Source: Myroides marinus (GTDB lineage Bacteria; Bacteroidota; Bacteroidia; Flavobacteriales; Flavobacteriaceae). Taken from it: 64,000 nt of DNA. Both the position numbers and the translations under genes were made by a program. Below the pieces are notes generated by a model. That model was not told the origin of the DNA, ran no database searches, and was given only the letters and a program-made list of their open reading frames with translations. The stretch spans positions 1-64,000 of the forward strand of contig NZ_FNYS01000011.1 in NCBI RefSeq assembly GCF_900109075.1, written 5' to 3'. Below are positions 44,401 to 53,762 of the stretch, piece by piece. Numbering within the stretch: the first letter of the stretch is position 1; each line of letters begins with the position of its first letter.

Positions 44401-46104
44401 ATGAAAAAGATTATAATCTTATTTACTTTATTATTTTGTACACTCACTTTTGCTCAAAACAACAATATATCGCTGACTAATACAGAGCACTTTATTAGAA
44501 CATGGGGATTAGTAAAATATAAGCACCCTAATGTAAGTAATGGAGGTTACGATATGGATCAAGAGTTTCTGAAGGCTTATCCGAATGTTCTGAAGTTGAA
44601 TACTAAAGAGGAGCTAAATACTTTTTTAATACAGTGGATTAAGAAATTTGACTCTTCTAGACGTGTTACGAAAAAAGAACAGTTTAAAGATAATGATGAT
44701 ACAAGGTTTAAAGAAAATGCAAGGTTTGAATGGATAGAGGATGCGAGTTATAATGACGCACTAAAAACTACATTAGGAGATTTAAGAGATAATGCAAATG
44801 TAGGAGAGTATTACTTAAGAATTCATAGCATGGCAGGATCCTTAAGGATAGAAAATGAAAAAGGTCTATCTGACTTTAGCAATGAGAACGAAAGCCATCG
44901 TATGTTGTTTTTGTCTTCTTTTTGGAATACTATGCGCTATGCTAACGTCAATATTTATTTAACGTCAACTCCTTGGGATGAGGTATTGACTACTTTTATT
45001 CCATTGGTAAAAGATAAAAAAGGAAAGGATTTTGATTACCTAAAAGATGAGTTATTTGCTTTTTTAGATGATTCTCATAGTGATTACACAGCAAGCAAGT
45101 ATCTCAAAGATAATTTTAAATATCACTGTATGTTTAGAAGTGTATTAGTAAACGATTCTTTAGTTATCACTTCTTTACAAGATAAGGATATTGCTCAAAA
45201 AGAAAATATAGCTTTAAGAGATGTTATTTTTAGTGTAGATGAGGTACCAGTCAAAGAGTATATCGCTAATAAGTTTACGAAGTATATAAGTAGCTCTAAC
45301 TCATCTTCTGCAAAACATTATTTGAAATATCTTTTTCCTCTTATAAGCGATAAACAGAAGTTAACATTAGGGATTAAAAGGGGGAATGGCGATATTGTTA
45401 ACACAGAGGTGAGTTTGTTTACCTTTGATGAATTGAGTAAGTTGAATAATTGGGTGTCTTTGTATTATGAGGATAAGTTTCCTACTCTCCCTCAAGGTGT
45501 TGGTTATTACAATTTAGATAAGGCAACTCCTAAGAGTTTAAAAGAAACATTTAAAAACTTTGCTGATAAAAAAGCGATTATCTTGGATTTGAGAAATTAT
45601 CCAAAGGAAATTAGTGAACGTGATGTACCGAAGTATCTATTGCCAGAGAAGCGTAGGTTTTTAGATTTATTAACGTGGAGTAGTCCTGCTTATGGAGAGT
45701 GGGGACCAAAAGGAGCTATAATGATGGTAGCAGACCCATTTGTGACTGGTAATAAGAATAAAGATTATTACAAGGGAACTGTAATACTATTAGTAGATCG
45801 TAATACAGCAAGTAAGTCTGAGTTTTTGGCAATGGCTATACAACAAGCACCTAATTGTGTAACGATAGGTAATCAAACAGCTGGTGCCGTAATGAATAGA
45901 AAGCTCGTTATTCTTAAAGATGGGACTACTATAGACTTTACTAGTGCGGGAGCTTTCTATCCAAATGATAGAACGTATAGTGTACAACGCAATGGAATAA
46001 AGGTAGATCACATCGTACCAGAACAGGCTACAGGTTATAACAGTTATGGGGCGATACAGTATGCAGTGGATTGGGCAAAGGAGAATGTGTTGGAAAAGGA
46101 TTAG
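44401..46104 (+). CDS. S41-family peptidase, exported
   Basis: The 567-residue protein has a signal peptide ending TFAQ (about residue 19). The central region is unassigned, and the C-terminal tail-specific protease domain (about 370-560) includes AIILDLRNYP, ILLVDRNTASKSEFLAMAIQ with the probable nucleophile Ser, GNQTAGAVM and VDHIVPEQATG. No clear PDZ motif was seen between. It may process envelope proteins. The MORN-repeat gene follows with 40 nt between. Confidence 0.86.
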   Translation: MKKIIILFTLLFCTLTFAQNNNISLTNTEHFIRTWGLVKYKHPNVSNGGYDMDQEFLKAYPNVLKLNTKEELNTFLIQWIKKFDSSRRVTKKEQFKDNDDTRFKENARFEWIEDASYNDALKTTLGDLRDNANVGEYYLRIHSMAGSLRIENEKGLSDFSNENESHRMLFLSSFWNTMRYANVNIYLTSTPWDEVLTTFIPLVKDKKGKDFDYLKDELFAFLDDSHSDYTASKYLKDNFKYHCMFRSVLVNDSLVITSLQDKDIAQKENIALRDVIFSVDEVPVKEYIANKFTKYISSSNSSSAKHYLKYLFPLISDKQKLTLGIKRGNGDIVNTEVSLFTFDELSKLNNWVSLYYEDKFPTLPQGVGYYNLDKATPKSLKETFKNFADKKAIILDLRNYPKEISERDVPKYLLPEKRRFLDLLTWSSPAYGEWGPKGAIMMVADPFVTGNKNKDYYKGTVILLVDRNTASKSEFLAMAIQQAPNCVTIGNQTAGAVMNRKLVILKDGTTIDFTSAGAFYPNDRTYSVQRNGIKVDHIVPEQATGYNSYGAIQYAVDWAKENVLEKD

Positions 46105-46144
46105 ATACGTAATATGTTTTAATTGTTTGAAAAGTAATTATATT

Positions 46145-46582
46145 ATGAAATTTAGAGCTTTGTTATTATTAGTATATTTTATTACTATATCAGTTTGGTC
46201 TCAAGAACGGGTAAATTATACAGAGTTAAAGTTTGTGCCATACGTATCTCGTTATTTTACTAGCACCACAAGTATTTTATTTTCAGGCATTGCTGTAGTC
46301 TATTATGAGAATGGTAAGGTAAAAGAAGAGACAACTTATAATCAAGGAGTAAAGAAAGGTCCTCAACGTGAGTATTATGATAATGGAAAGCTTAAAACAG
46401 AGAAGAATTATGAGTATGGTAAGTTTATAGAAGATAAGAAGTATTGTACAAGGTTTGGTAAGATGATGATGATTCCAATCTATGAGGATAGTGTATTAGA
46501 AGGAGATTATAAAGAATATGACGAAGCAGGTGTGCTTAAGGTTAAAAGACAATATAAGAACGGTAAAGTAGTGAGTGACTAA
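46145..46582 (+). CDS. MORN-repeat (YwqK-like) exported protein
   Basis: The 145-residue protein has a signal peptide, MKFRALLLLVYFITISVWSQ. Repeats follow of the form YYENGKVKEETTYNQGVKKG, EYYDNGKLKTEKNYEYGKF and EYDEAGVLKVKRQYKNGK, the MORN/YwqK type. Database labels such as 'toxin-antitoxin YwqK' are not evidence of such a role. The frame upstream to 46046 overlaps the S41 gene; the signal peptide sets the start. It is probably co-transcribed with the S41 gene. Confidence 0.8.
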   Translation: MKFRALLLLVYFITISVWSQERVNYTELKFVPYVSRYFTSTTSILFSGIAVVYYENGKVKEETTYNQGVKKGPQREYYDNGKLKTEKNYEYGKFIEDKKYCTRFGKMMMIPIYEDSVLEGDYKEYDEAGVLKVKRQYKNGKVVSD

Positions 46583-46696
46583 GTAAGAGGAATATGTGTT
46601 ATTAAATTAGATGAAGATAGTATTTGAGGGATTAAAAGAAGTTCTAATCTTTTTTAGTATTAACTATTTGATTCTTTATGTTTTAATTATGTAGAG

Positions 46697-46715
46697 TAAA
46701 GAATATTATTCTTTA
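46697..46715. promoter_or_regulatory. Candidate operator: 19-bp palindrome on the TA-like promoter
   Basis: TAAAGAATA and TATTCTTTA flank a single T. The right arm ends inside the -7 element TACCTTTG (46714-46721) of the small-ORF/GNAT unit, so a bound protein would block the promoter. Confidence 0.6.
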
Positions 46716-46756
46716 CCTTTGTAATGATGATACATTGTTTTAATAATTAAATAGTT

Positions 46757-46909
46757 ATGGCAACAGATATAAAAATAACACCAACAATAAAAGGTGAGGA
46801 TTCCAAACAATTTAATGCTGTGATTTCAAAAAGTAGAGATAATAAAGTATCTGCCTCGAAAAAGAAAAGTATGATTGATTTGGTAGAAAAGGTATTGGCT
46901 AAAAAATAA
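46757..46909 (+). CDS. 50-residue protein preceding a GNAT gene, candidate antitoxin
   Basis: Translation gives MATDIKITPTIKGEDSKQFN, then AVISKSRDNKVSASKKKS and IDLVEKVLAKK. It is very basic and has no recognised ribbon-helix-helix or HTH. It starts 36 bp after a promoter -7 element and ends 9 nt before the GNAT gene, so the two are translated from one message. By analogy with GNAT toxin loci it could be the antitoxin, but no family was recognised. Confidence 0.65.
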   Translation: MATDIKITPTIKGEDSKQFNAVISKSRDNKVSASKKKSMIDLVEKVLAKK

Positions 46910-46918
46910 AATAGAAGT

Positions 46919-47458
46919 ATGGTTTTGTCTGATTTTCGTTTGGTATCTTTAGATGAAACAACTCGTGTAGATAGTTTTGATTGTTTAGATGAAGATCTCA
47001 ATGATTTTTTACAGAACGATTCATTAAACTATCAGAAAGAAAAGATTACAAACACTTATCTGTTTTTAGATAAAGATGAAGTAGTTGCTTTTTTTGCATT
47101 ATCCAGTGATTGTTTAAATGATTTAGGATATGAGAACTCTATTTGGAATAAGTTACATAGAAATATAAAGCTACCGAATAGTAAAAGGATCAGACAATAT
47201 CCCGCAATTAAAATAACTCGTTTAGGTATTGATAAAAAGTATCAAGGTAAAGGCTTATCTCATCAGCTTTTAGATTTTATAAAAGTATGGACTTTTATTG
47301 AGTATAAACCTGCTTGTAGATTACTGATATTAGATGCCTATAATCAACCTAAACAGATAGAAATGTATAGAAAGAATGATTTTGTATTTCTTCTAAATTC
47401 AGATATTAATGATAAACATAGATTTATGTACTTCGATTTAATGCGTTTAGAGGATTAG
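46919..47458 (+). CDS. GNAT acetyltransferase, TacT/AtaT-like
   Basis: The 179-residue acetyltransferase starts FRLVSLDETTRVDSFDCLDE, LNDFLQND, then VVAFFALSSDCLND and AIKITRLGIDKKYQGKGLSH with the acetyl-CoA loop QGKGLS. The pattern of a Cys-x-Asp-x-Asp-Leu-Asn near the N-terminus and a late Tyr fits the TacT/AtaT-like group, whose members acetylate aminoacyl-tRNA and act as toxins. Partner and operator are adjacent. It ends before a 17-bp perfect hairpin. Confidence 0.83.
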   Translation: MVLSDFRLVSLDETTRVDSFDCLDEDLNDFLQNDSLNYQKEKITNTYLFLDKDEVVAFFALSSDCLNDLGYENSIWNKLHRNIKLPNSKRIRQYPAIKITRLGIDKKYQGKGLSHQLLDFIKVWTFIEYKPACRLLILDAYNQPKQIEMYRKNDFVFLLNSDINDKHRFMYFDLMRLED

Positions 47459-47470
47459 ATAGGTATATTC

Positions 47471-47509
47471 ACAACAAAGGTCAGAGGGAACACCTCTGAC
47501 CTTTGTTGT
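47471..47509. terminator. 17-bp perfect hairpin after the GNAT gene
   Basis: ACAACAAAGGTCAGAGG and its exact complement flank 5 nt. A clean T run is lacking, but the stem is strong and sits just after the stop; it probably ends transcription. Confidence 0.7.
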
Positions 47510-47537
47510 ATAAATTACATTTGTATACGTTCTTTCT

Positions 47538-47654
47538 CTATTTGTTTCTCTCCCATTGCTTGAGGTATTCGATAAAGGGCATTAGCTTACTTAGCTGCAA
47601 AACTAACAGAGCAGTAGGGAAAGCGGTTGTGACTTTGTAATTAAGAATGTGTGT
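47538..47654 (-). pseudogene. Possible C-terminal gene remnant
   Basis: On the minus strand a 38-codon frame reads YKVTTAFPTALLVLQLSKL, then MPFIEYLKQWERNK, and stops at 47538. It has a protein-like composition but no credible start and is closed upstream by a stop at 47655. It could be the leftover end of a deleted gene; chance cannot be excluded. Confidence 0.25.
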
Positions 47655-47768
47655 TTATGATAGAGAGAAGAAGATAGGTAATAAGGGAATTGAGACATCT
47701 ACAACAATAGATACACACTAAGAGTGTGATATGTCGAACGGATTGATTTGATCCGTTCGATTGAGCTT

Positions 47769-50135
47769 TTAATTTAAACGTTCGTTTTGTTGTTTTGCGG
47801 CTACAGTTCTCACTCTTTTATTACCAAGAGTATACCTTATATTGATATAATAGTTTTTATAATATTCTCTTTTTTTATCAAATCCATAAACTGAGTTAGT
47901 AAATTGCATTGAGGTATCTGTAGTTAATAAATCATAAGCTCCTGCACTGATATAAAAATCATTAAATGATTTACCTAAGTCTATACTTAAAGAATGTTGA
48001 GCATTTAATTTACCAAATATATCTTCGGAGCCATTGTCATATCCATAGATTAATGTTAGGGTAGAGTTTTTTTCTTTATCTAAAAAGATATTGTTTTTTA
48101 CATTTAAAGTAAGATTAGCATTGTCTATTTTAACAGGATTAGCATTGTATTCTCCTCTAATATTAGATATCTCTAAAGTTGTACTAAATGATAGATTCCA
48201 ATAGTTCTTAAAGATGCTTTTATTAAAGTAAAAGTTAGCTCCATAAGCATCATTATTTCCATAGTTATCAATAGTACTTATAATTAGATTATCCTTTATG
48301 GTATCAAAGTTGTTAAAGAGATTATGAGATTTCGCATAACCTAACTCTAGATTAAAATCATCAAAAAAGGTATAAGTCAAGCCTATAAAAGATTTTTTTG
48401 TATTTTTAAGGTAGGGGTTGTTAACTTGAATTGAACTAGGAGAATTTACATATACAAAAGGGTTTAGATTATTATATGGTGTACGCGTTATGGAACTAGC
48501 AAAATTTAGAGTTAATAGATGTTCATCGTTTATACCATACATAATAGCTAAAGAAGGAAATAGGTCTGAATTGTTGATCTTTACAGTTTTTGTATCTGAT
48601 TTTAAAGTGCCTTCTGCTGATAGGTATTCGTAACGTAAACCAGCAAGGACTCCAAATGATTCAGAAAACATTCTGCGATATTTTGCATATAAAGCAAAGT
48701 AATTTTCTTTGTAACTAAAGATGTTGCTTTGTTTAGGATTTGATATATATTCTATACCATTAAACGTTCCAAAGAAATTGTCACTCTTGATATTACTGTT
48801 TGTATAACTCACCCCTGTAGTAAGTTTACTACGATCTTTAAAGTTCTTATCATAATCTGATTTAAAGTCAATTACCTCGTAAGTGTTGTCAGGGTTTTGT
48901 AATAATTTATTGTTATTGTGGTTACTATATGAGAATGTATTAAATATCTCTCTATTATTTCTAGAGTTGTAATAACTAACATCTGAACTTATATTACTAT
49001 CTAAAGTGTCCGTTATAATCGTATGATTTAAATTGAAAAATACTACATGGTAATTACTTAGTTTGTTTTTAGTATTTGTAGTGTTTATAGAGTCTAATTG
49101 ATTGTTTGCTAAGTTGTAATAAGAATTAGATATATGTCTATTGTTTTCATTATTACTAAACCTAGAGCTTAAATTTATACCTATGGTTTGATTTTTATTT
49201 ACAGAGTAATCAATATTTATGTAAGGAGTATAGTTTGTGCTTTTTGAGATAGAATTGTTGTGTATTTGGGTATTGTAATTAGTAATAAAGTCAAAGTATG
49301 AATCGCTTTGATTAGATTTTAACTTGGCATTTTCCATTTTAATTCCTGAAGTTAAAAACCATTTGTTTTTAGAAAATGCGAGATACCCAGAACCCTCTTG
49401 GGTGTTATAAAATGATTGTGTTGATTTAGCATTTAGAACAACTTTAAAAGGCTGTTTTTTTGACTTATTTATGATTACATTAATGATACCATTATCACTA
49501 GCTCTGTAGTTACTACCAGGATGTTCTATTACTTCAACTTTTTTGATATCTGTGGCGGGAGTAGATTGTAATATACTTAAAGCAACTTCATTACCACCAA
49601 CACTTTTACCATTTATTAATATTATGGCATTCTTAGAGTTTTTTATTTTGATTGCTTTACCATCAGGAGTTACATTGACAATGGGTACTGTATTTAGAAA
49701 CTCAAGAGTAGACTTGTTTTTTGCTAGAATTGAATTAGATATATTAGTGATTTCATATTTGTCAAAATTAGTTTTCATCTTCAGTTTTGACTCTATAACA
49801 ATTTCTGCCAATTCAATTCCATTATTAGATGTAATAACTCCTAGATTAATGTCTTTGTCTAAGTCTATCTGTTTTTCATAAAGAAGACTTCCTAAATAAG
49901 AAGCTTGGAATAGATAATGTCCTGTTTTTTCTTCTATTTCAAATATTCCATTTTCATTAGAAATATCGGATTTTATTAATATATGATCCTTTGTATGTAG
50001 TTGTATTGTCACAAATTGAATAGGATTGTTTTCCTTGTCAAGGATTTGACCTGTTATTTTGTTCTGTGAGAAAGAATAAAATGACTGAAGAAATATGAAT
50101 AATAAGTAGATGTTATTTTGTATGATTTTAGTCAT
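47769..50135 (-). CDS. TonB-dependent-receptor-like outer-membrane protein
   Basis: The 788-residue protein has a signal peptide (to about residue 24). A CarboxypepD_reg-like domain follows (KITGQILDKENNPIQFVTIQ), then a plug-like domain (LKMKTNFDKYEI, then NAIILINGKSVGGNEV) and a long beta-barrel of the OMP_b-brl_3 type. No TonB box was identified. The substrate is unknown and no SusD-type partner is adjacent. It is a single gene. Confidence 0.86.
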   Translation of the reverse strand: MTKIIQNNIYLLFIFLQSFYSFSQNKITGQILDKENNPIQFVTIQLHTKDHILIKSDISNENGIFEIEEKTGHYLFQASYLGSLLYEKQIDLDKDINLGVITSNNGIELAEIVIESKLKMKTNFDKYEITNISNSILAKNKSTLEFLNTVPIVNVTPDGKAIKIKNSKNAIILINGKSVGGNEVALSILQSTPATDIKKVEVIEHPGSNYRASDNGIINVIINKSKKQPFKVVLNAKSTQSFYNTQEGSGYLAFSKNKWFLTSGIKMENAKLKSNQSDSYFDFITNYNTQIHNNSISKSTNYTPYINIDYSVNKNQTIGINLSSRFSNNENNRHISNSYYNLANNQLDSINTTNTKNKLSNYHVVFFNLNHTIITDTLDSNISSDVSYYNSRNNREIFNTFSYSNHNNNKLLQNPDNTYEVIDFKSDYDKNFKDRSKLTTGVSYTNSNIKSDNFFGTFNGIEYISNPKQSNIFSYKENYFALYAKYRRMFSESFGVLAGLRYEYLSAEGTLKSDTKTVKINNSDLFPSLAIMYGINDEHLLTLNFASSITRTPYNNLNPFVYVNSPSSIQVNNPYLKNTKKSFIGLTYTFFDDFNLELGYAKSHNLFNNFDTIKDNLIISTIDNYGNNDAYGANFYFNKSIFKNYWNLSFSTTLEISNIRGEYNANPVKIDNANLTLNVKNNIFLDKEKNSTLTLIYGYDNGSEDIFGKLNAQHSLSIDLGKSFNDFYISAGAYDLLTTDTSMQFTNSVYGFDKKREYYKNYYINIRYTLGNKRVRTVAAKQQNERLN

Positions 50136-50405
50136 GTAGCACTTTTAATAAGGTTTAATAGTAAAAATATGTTATTTTAATATTCTAGTCAATTGTAAAA
50201 CATATTCAAATTGACATATTATCAGGCTTTTAGATAAGAATAGTTTGAATTTTTATAAAGAATGAAGTGTTATATGGGGAGTAGAGAGAGAATAATATCT
50301 CTATAACTACTAGAGTCCAATAAATGGACTAGTAAGTTGCATTTAGATAGTCCTAGCAATTATTTAAGTTAGAATAGCTTACTTTTGTGTTTTAACAATT
50401 GAATA

Positions 50406-52466
50406 ATGAGTAAGCATATACAAGCGCCAGTGGCTACAGTGAAACCTCATGAGCTAACAGCACACAATCATACGAGAATAGATAATTACTTTTGGTTAAA
50501 CGATAGAGAAGATCAGGAAGTAATCGATTACTTAAATGCAGAGAACGCATATTACGAGGCGGAGACTGCACATACGAAGGCTTTTCAAACAGATTTGTTT
50601 GAGGAGATGAAGAGTAGAATAAAAGAAGATGATAGTTCTGTACCTTATTTCTACAATGGGTATTACTATATCACTCGTTTTGAAAAAGGAAAAGACTACC
50701 CTATTTTTTCTCGTAAGAAAGAGAGCTTAGAAGCCGAAGAAGAGATTATGTTTGACTGTAATGTGATGGCAGAAGGACAGTCTTATTTCCACTTAAGAGG
50801 TATCAATGTATCTGAGGATAACCAATGGGTAGCTTTTGGGGTAGACACTGTATCTCGTAGAGAATATACACTACAAGTAAAGAACTTAATAACAGGAGAA
50901 TTATCTCCTATCTCAATAGAGAAAACAACGGGGAGCTCGACTTGGGCTGCGGATAACAAAACGTTGTTTTACTCTCGTAAAGACGAAGTAACTCTTCGTG
51001 CAGATAAAATCTACAAACACAAATTAGGTACGCCAATAGAGCAAGATGTATTAGTGTACTTCGAAGAGGATGACACTTTTGACACGCATATCTTTAAAGA
51101 GAAATCGCGTAAATACTTGGTAATCGGAAGTGAGAGTACACTGACAAGTGAGTATCGTATCTTAGAATCTAATAATCCTGATGGAGAGTTTAGAATCTTC
51201 CAAGAGAGAGTGCGTGAAGTAGAGTACAATATCTCTCACTATAATGGTCATTTCTACATCATGACTAACTTAGACGAGGCAGATAACTTTAAGTTGATGC
51301 AATGTCCAGAAGATAAAACTGGAGTAGAGCATTGGGTAGAGCTTATTCCTCACAGAGACGAGGTGCTGTTAGAAGGAGTTGATATCTTTAAAGATTACTT
51401 AGTGATCTCAGAGCGTTCGAATGGATTAGTTCATTTGAAAATACAACCTTGGGACAAGAAGCAAGAGGCGTACTACTTGCCATTTGAGAGTGAAACATAC
51501 AATGCATATACAGGTACTAACTTAGACTTCGATACGGAGATATTGAGATATGGATATCAGTCTATGAATACACCTTCTTCTGTAATTGACTTCAATATGC
51601 GTACGCGTGAGAAGGAAGTGAAGAAAGAACAAGAAGTGTTAGGGACATTTGACAAGAATAATTATGTAGAAGAACGCATCTGGGCAACTGCAAAAGACGG
51701 GGTGAAAATACCAATGTCTATCGTGTATAAGAAAGGGATGAAGAAAGATGGTACTAATCCGTTTTTACAATATGCGTATGGTTCTTATGGATATTCTATG
51801 GAGCCTTATTTCTCTACTACGCGTTTGAGTTTGTTAGATCGTGGATTTATTTATGCGATAGCACATATTAGAGGAGGAGAAGATATGGGACGTCAGTGGT
51901 ATGAAGATGGTAAGTTATTAGAAAAGTGGAATACGTTTGATGATTTTATCGCTTGTTCAGAGTATGTGATTGCTGAAGGATATACGTCTGTAGAGCATTT
52001 ATATGCTGAAGGTGGTTCGGCAGGAGGATTGTTGATGGGAGTAGTAGTAAACAAACGTCCAGAGTTGTACAATGGAGTGATTGCTCAAGTACCATTTGTA
52101 GATGTAATGACAACTATGCTTGACGATACAATTCCGTTGACTACTGGAGAATATGACGAATGGGGTAATCCGAATGAGAAAGAGTATTACGATTATATGC
52201 TTTCGTACTCTCCAATCGATAATGTGAAAGCTCAAGATTATCCAAATATGTATGTATCTACAGGGCTTCACGATTCGCAAGTACAATATTGGGAACCTGC
52301 TAAGTGGGTAGCTAAGTTGCGTGTAATGAAGACAAATGATAAACAACTGTATTTAGATACAAATATGGAGGCAGGACACGGTGGTGCTTCAGGTCGTTTT
52401 GAGGCATTAAAAGAAGTGGCAAAAGAGTTCGCTTTTATGTTCGATTTAGAGGGAATTAACGCGTAG
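50406..52466 (+). CDS. S9-family prolyl oligopeptidase / oligopeptidase B
   Basis: The 686-residue serine peptidase has an N-terminal beta-propeller domain (about 70-400) and an alpha/beta hydrolase domain with catalytic Ser538 in EGGSAGG. The Asp lies in the GLHDSQV segment and the His in EAGHGGASGR. No signal peptide is present, so it should act in the cytosol on short peptides. Length and motifs fit oligopeptidase B (PtrB). A TACTTTTG -7 element lies at 50380-50387. Confidence 0.93.
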   Translation: MSKHIQAPVATVKPHELTAHNHTRIDNYFWLNDREDQEVIDYLNAENAYYEAETAHTKAFQTDLFEEMKSRIKEDDSSVPYFYNGYYYITRFEKGKDYPIFSRKKESLEAEEEIMFDCNVMAEGQSYFHLRGINVSEDNQWVAFGVDTVSRREYTLQVKNLITGELSPISIEKTTGSSTWAADNKTLFYSRKDEVTLRADKIYKHKLGTPIEQDVLVYFEEDDTFDTHIFKEKSRKYLVIGSESTLTSEYRILESNNPDGEFRIFQERVREVEYNISHYNGHFYIMTNLDEADNFKLMQCPEDKTGVEHWVELIPHRDEVLLEGVDIFKDYLVISERSNGLVHLKIQPWDKKQEAYYLPFESETYNAYTGTNLDFDTEILRYGYQSMNTPSSVIDFNMRTREKEVKKEQEVLGTFDKNNYVEERIWATAKDGVKIPMSIVYKKGMKKDGTNPFLQYAYGSYGYSMEPYFSTTRLSLLDRGFIYAIAHIRGGEDMGRQWYEDGKLLEKWNTFDDFIACSEYVIAEGYTSVEHLYAEGGSAGGLLMGVVVNKRPELYNGVIAQVPFVDVMTTMLDDTIPLTTGEYDEWGNPNEKEYYDYMLSYSPIDNVKAQDYPNMYVSTGLHDSQVQYWEPAKWVAKLRVMKTNDKQLYLDTNMEAGHGGASGRFEALKEVAKEFAFMFDLEGINA

Positions 52467-52548
52467 TTAATTTCATTTTTAGTAAATTTGTTAGGATAAC
52501 ATCGATAGGTAAAAGAAAGGTTTATCTATCAATAGTAAATAAGATATT

Positions 52549-53580
52549 ATGAAAGAAGAAATTCAAGCGTATGATAATGTATTGGCTCTTGTAGGAAAAA
52601 CGCCAATTGTAAAATTGAGTAAAGCAACGAAAGAGTTAAGAGGGAATTTCTATGGTAAGGTAGAGGCGTTCAGTGCTGGACAATCTGCAAAAGATAGAAT
52701 AGCAATGCACATTATCGAGGCTGCTGAGAAAAAAGGAATATTAAAACCGGGTAGTACTATCGTAGAGACTACATCTGGTAATACTGGATTTAGTATTGCG
52801 ATGGTGAGTGCTATTAAAGGGTATAAATGTATTTTATCAGTAAGTGATAAGTCTTCTCCAGATAAGATAGATATGTTACGTGCAATGGGGGCTACAGTAT
52901 ATGTGTGTCCTGCTAATGTAGCTGCTGAAGATCCTCGTTCATACTACGAGGTAGCTAAGCGTGTACAACAAGAAACACCTAACTCTATCTATATCAACCA
53001 GTATTTTAATGAATTAAATACAGAAGCTCATTACCTATCTACAGGTCCTGAGATATGGGAACAAACAGGAGGTAAGATTACTCACTTCGTTTGTTGTTCT
53101 GGTACAGGAGGTACAATATCTGGTACAGCTCGTTTCTTAAAAGAAAAGAACCCAAACATTCAGATCTTAGGAGTAGATGCGTATGGTTCTGTATTAAAGA
53201 AATACCACGAAACAGGTGAGTTAGATCCTAATGAGATAGCTCCTTATAAAATAGAAGGATTAGGAAAGAACTTAATTCCTACAGCTACTGACTTCTCTGT
53301 GATAGATAAGTTTATGAAGGTAACAGATAAAGATGCTGCACAGACTGCAAGAGAGTTAGCGCGTACAGAAGGATTATTCTTAGGATATACTTCTGGTGCA
53401 GTGCTACAAGCTACAAGACAATATGCTGCAGAAGGAGCATTTGACGAAAATAGCGTTGTAGTGATGTTATTCCCTGACCACGGTTCTCGTTATATGAGTA
53501 AAATCTATAGTGATGCGTGGATGGAGCAACAAGGTTTCTTAGATGGAGAACCAAAGAATGAGATTACTTATATCAAGTAA
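52549..53580 (+). CDS. PLP-dependent cysteine synthase-family enzyme
   Basis: The 343-residue fold-type II PLP enzyme has the PLP Lys48 in [10 protein letters not shown], the substrate loop [12 protein letters not shown] (75-80) and the phosphate-binding region [14 protein letters not shown]. It is related to cysteine synthase and cystathionine beta-synthase. The exact reaction is not settled by sequence; no cysE is nearby. A TAAATTTG element sits at 52483-52490 and a terminator follows. Confidence 0.89.
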   Translation: MKEEIQAYDNVLALVGKTPIVKLSKATKELRGNFYGKVEAFSAGQSAKDRIAMHIIEAAEKKGILKPGSTIVETTSGNTGFSIAMVSAIKGYKCILSVSDKSSPDKIDMLRAMGATVYVCPANVAAEDPRSYYEVAKRVQQETPNSIYINQYFNELNTEAHYLSTGPEIWEQTGGKITHFVCCSGTGGTISGTARFLKEKNPNIQILGVDAYGSVLKKYHETGELDPNEIAPYKIEGLGKNLIPTATDFSVIDKFMKVTDKDAAQTARELARTEGLFLGYTSGAVLQATRQYAAEGAFDENSVVVMLFPDHGSRYMSKIYSDAWMEQQGFLDGEPKNEITYIK

Positions 53581-53599
53581 TTAAATAGATAAGATATGG

Positions 53600-53635
53600 A
53601 AAGCACCTCTCTTCGGATGAGGTGCTTTTTTGTTT
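53600..53635 (+). terminator. Terminator after the cysteine-synthase-like gene
   Basis: The arms AAAGCACCTC and GAGGTGCTTT flank a loop with CTTCGG and are followed by T. Confidence 0.9.
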
Positions 53636-53703
53636 GTTTACTTGTTAACTGTACAATGAAATGGAAGAATTGAAATGTGAATTTCACTACGAATAGCCTA
53701 TAT

Positions 53704-53730
53704 TAGCACCTGTAATAAGGTGCTTTTTTA
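53704..53730 (+). terminator. Second terminator-like hairpin
   Basis: The arms AGCACC and GGTGCT are followed by six T. The stem shares AGCACCT with the terminator 100 bp upstream. Confidence 0.65.
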
Positions 53731-53762
53731 TTTAATAAAGTACTTCTATAAAGTAAGATGAT

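Larger units (their letters stand above)
47459..47768. other. 310-bp intergenic region
   Basis: It holds the hairpin at 47471-47509, a possible 38-codon gene remnant on the minus strand (47538-47654) and an inverted repeat TCGAACGGAT...ATCCGTTCGA (47734-47760). Nothing else was recognised. Confidence 0.55.

Noticed and set aside
46145..46582. MORN-repeat protein as an antitoxin
   Set aside because: It has a signal peptide and follows an exported peptidase gene; the YwqK antitoxin label is not supported by context here.
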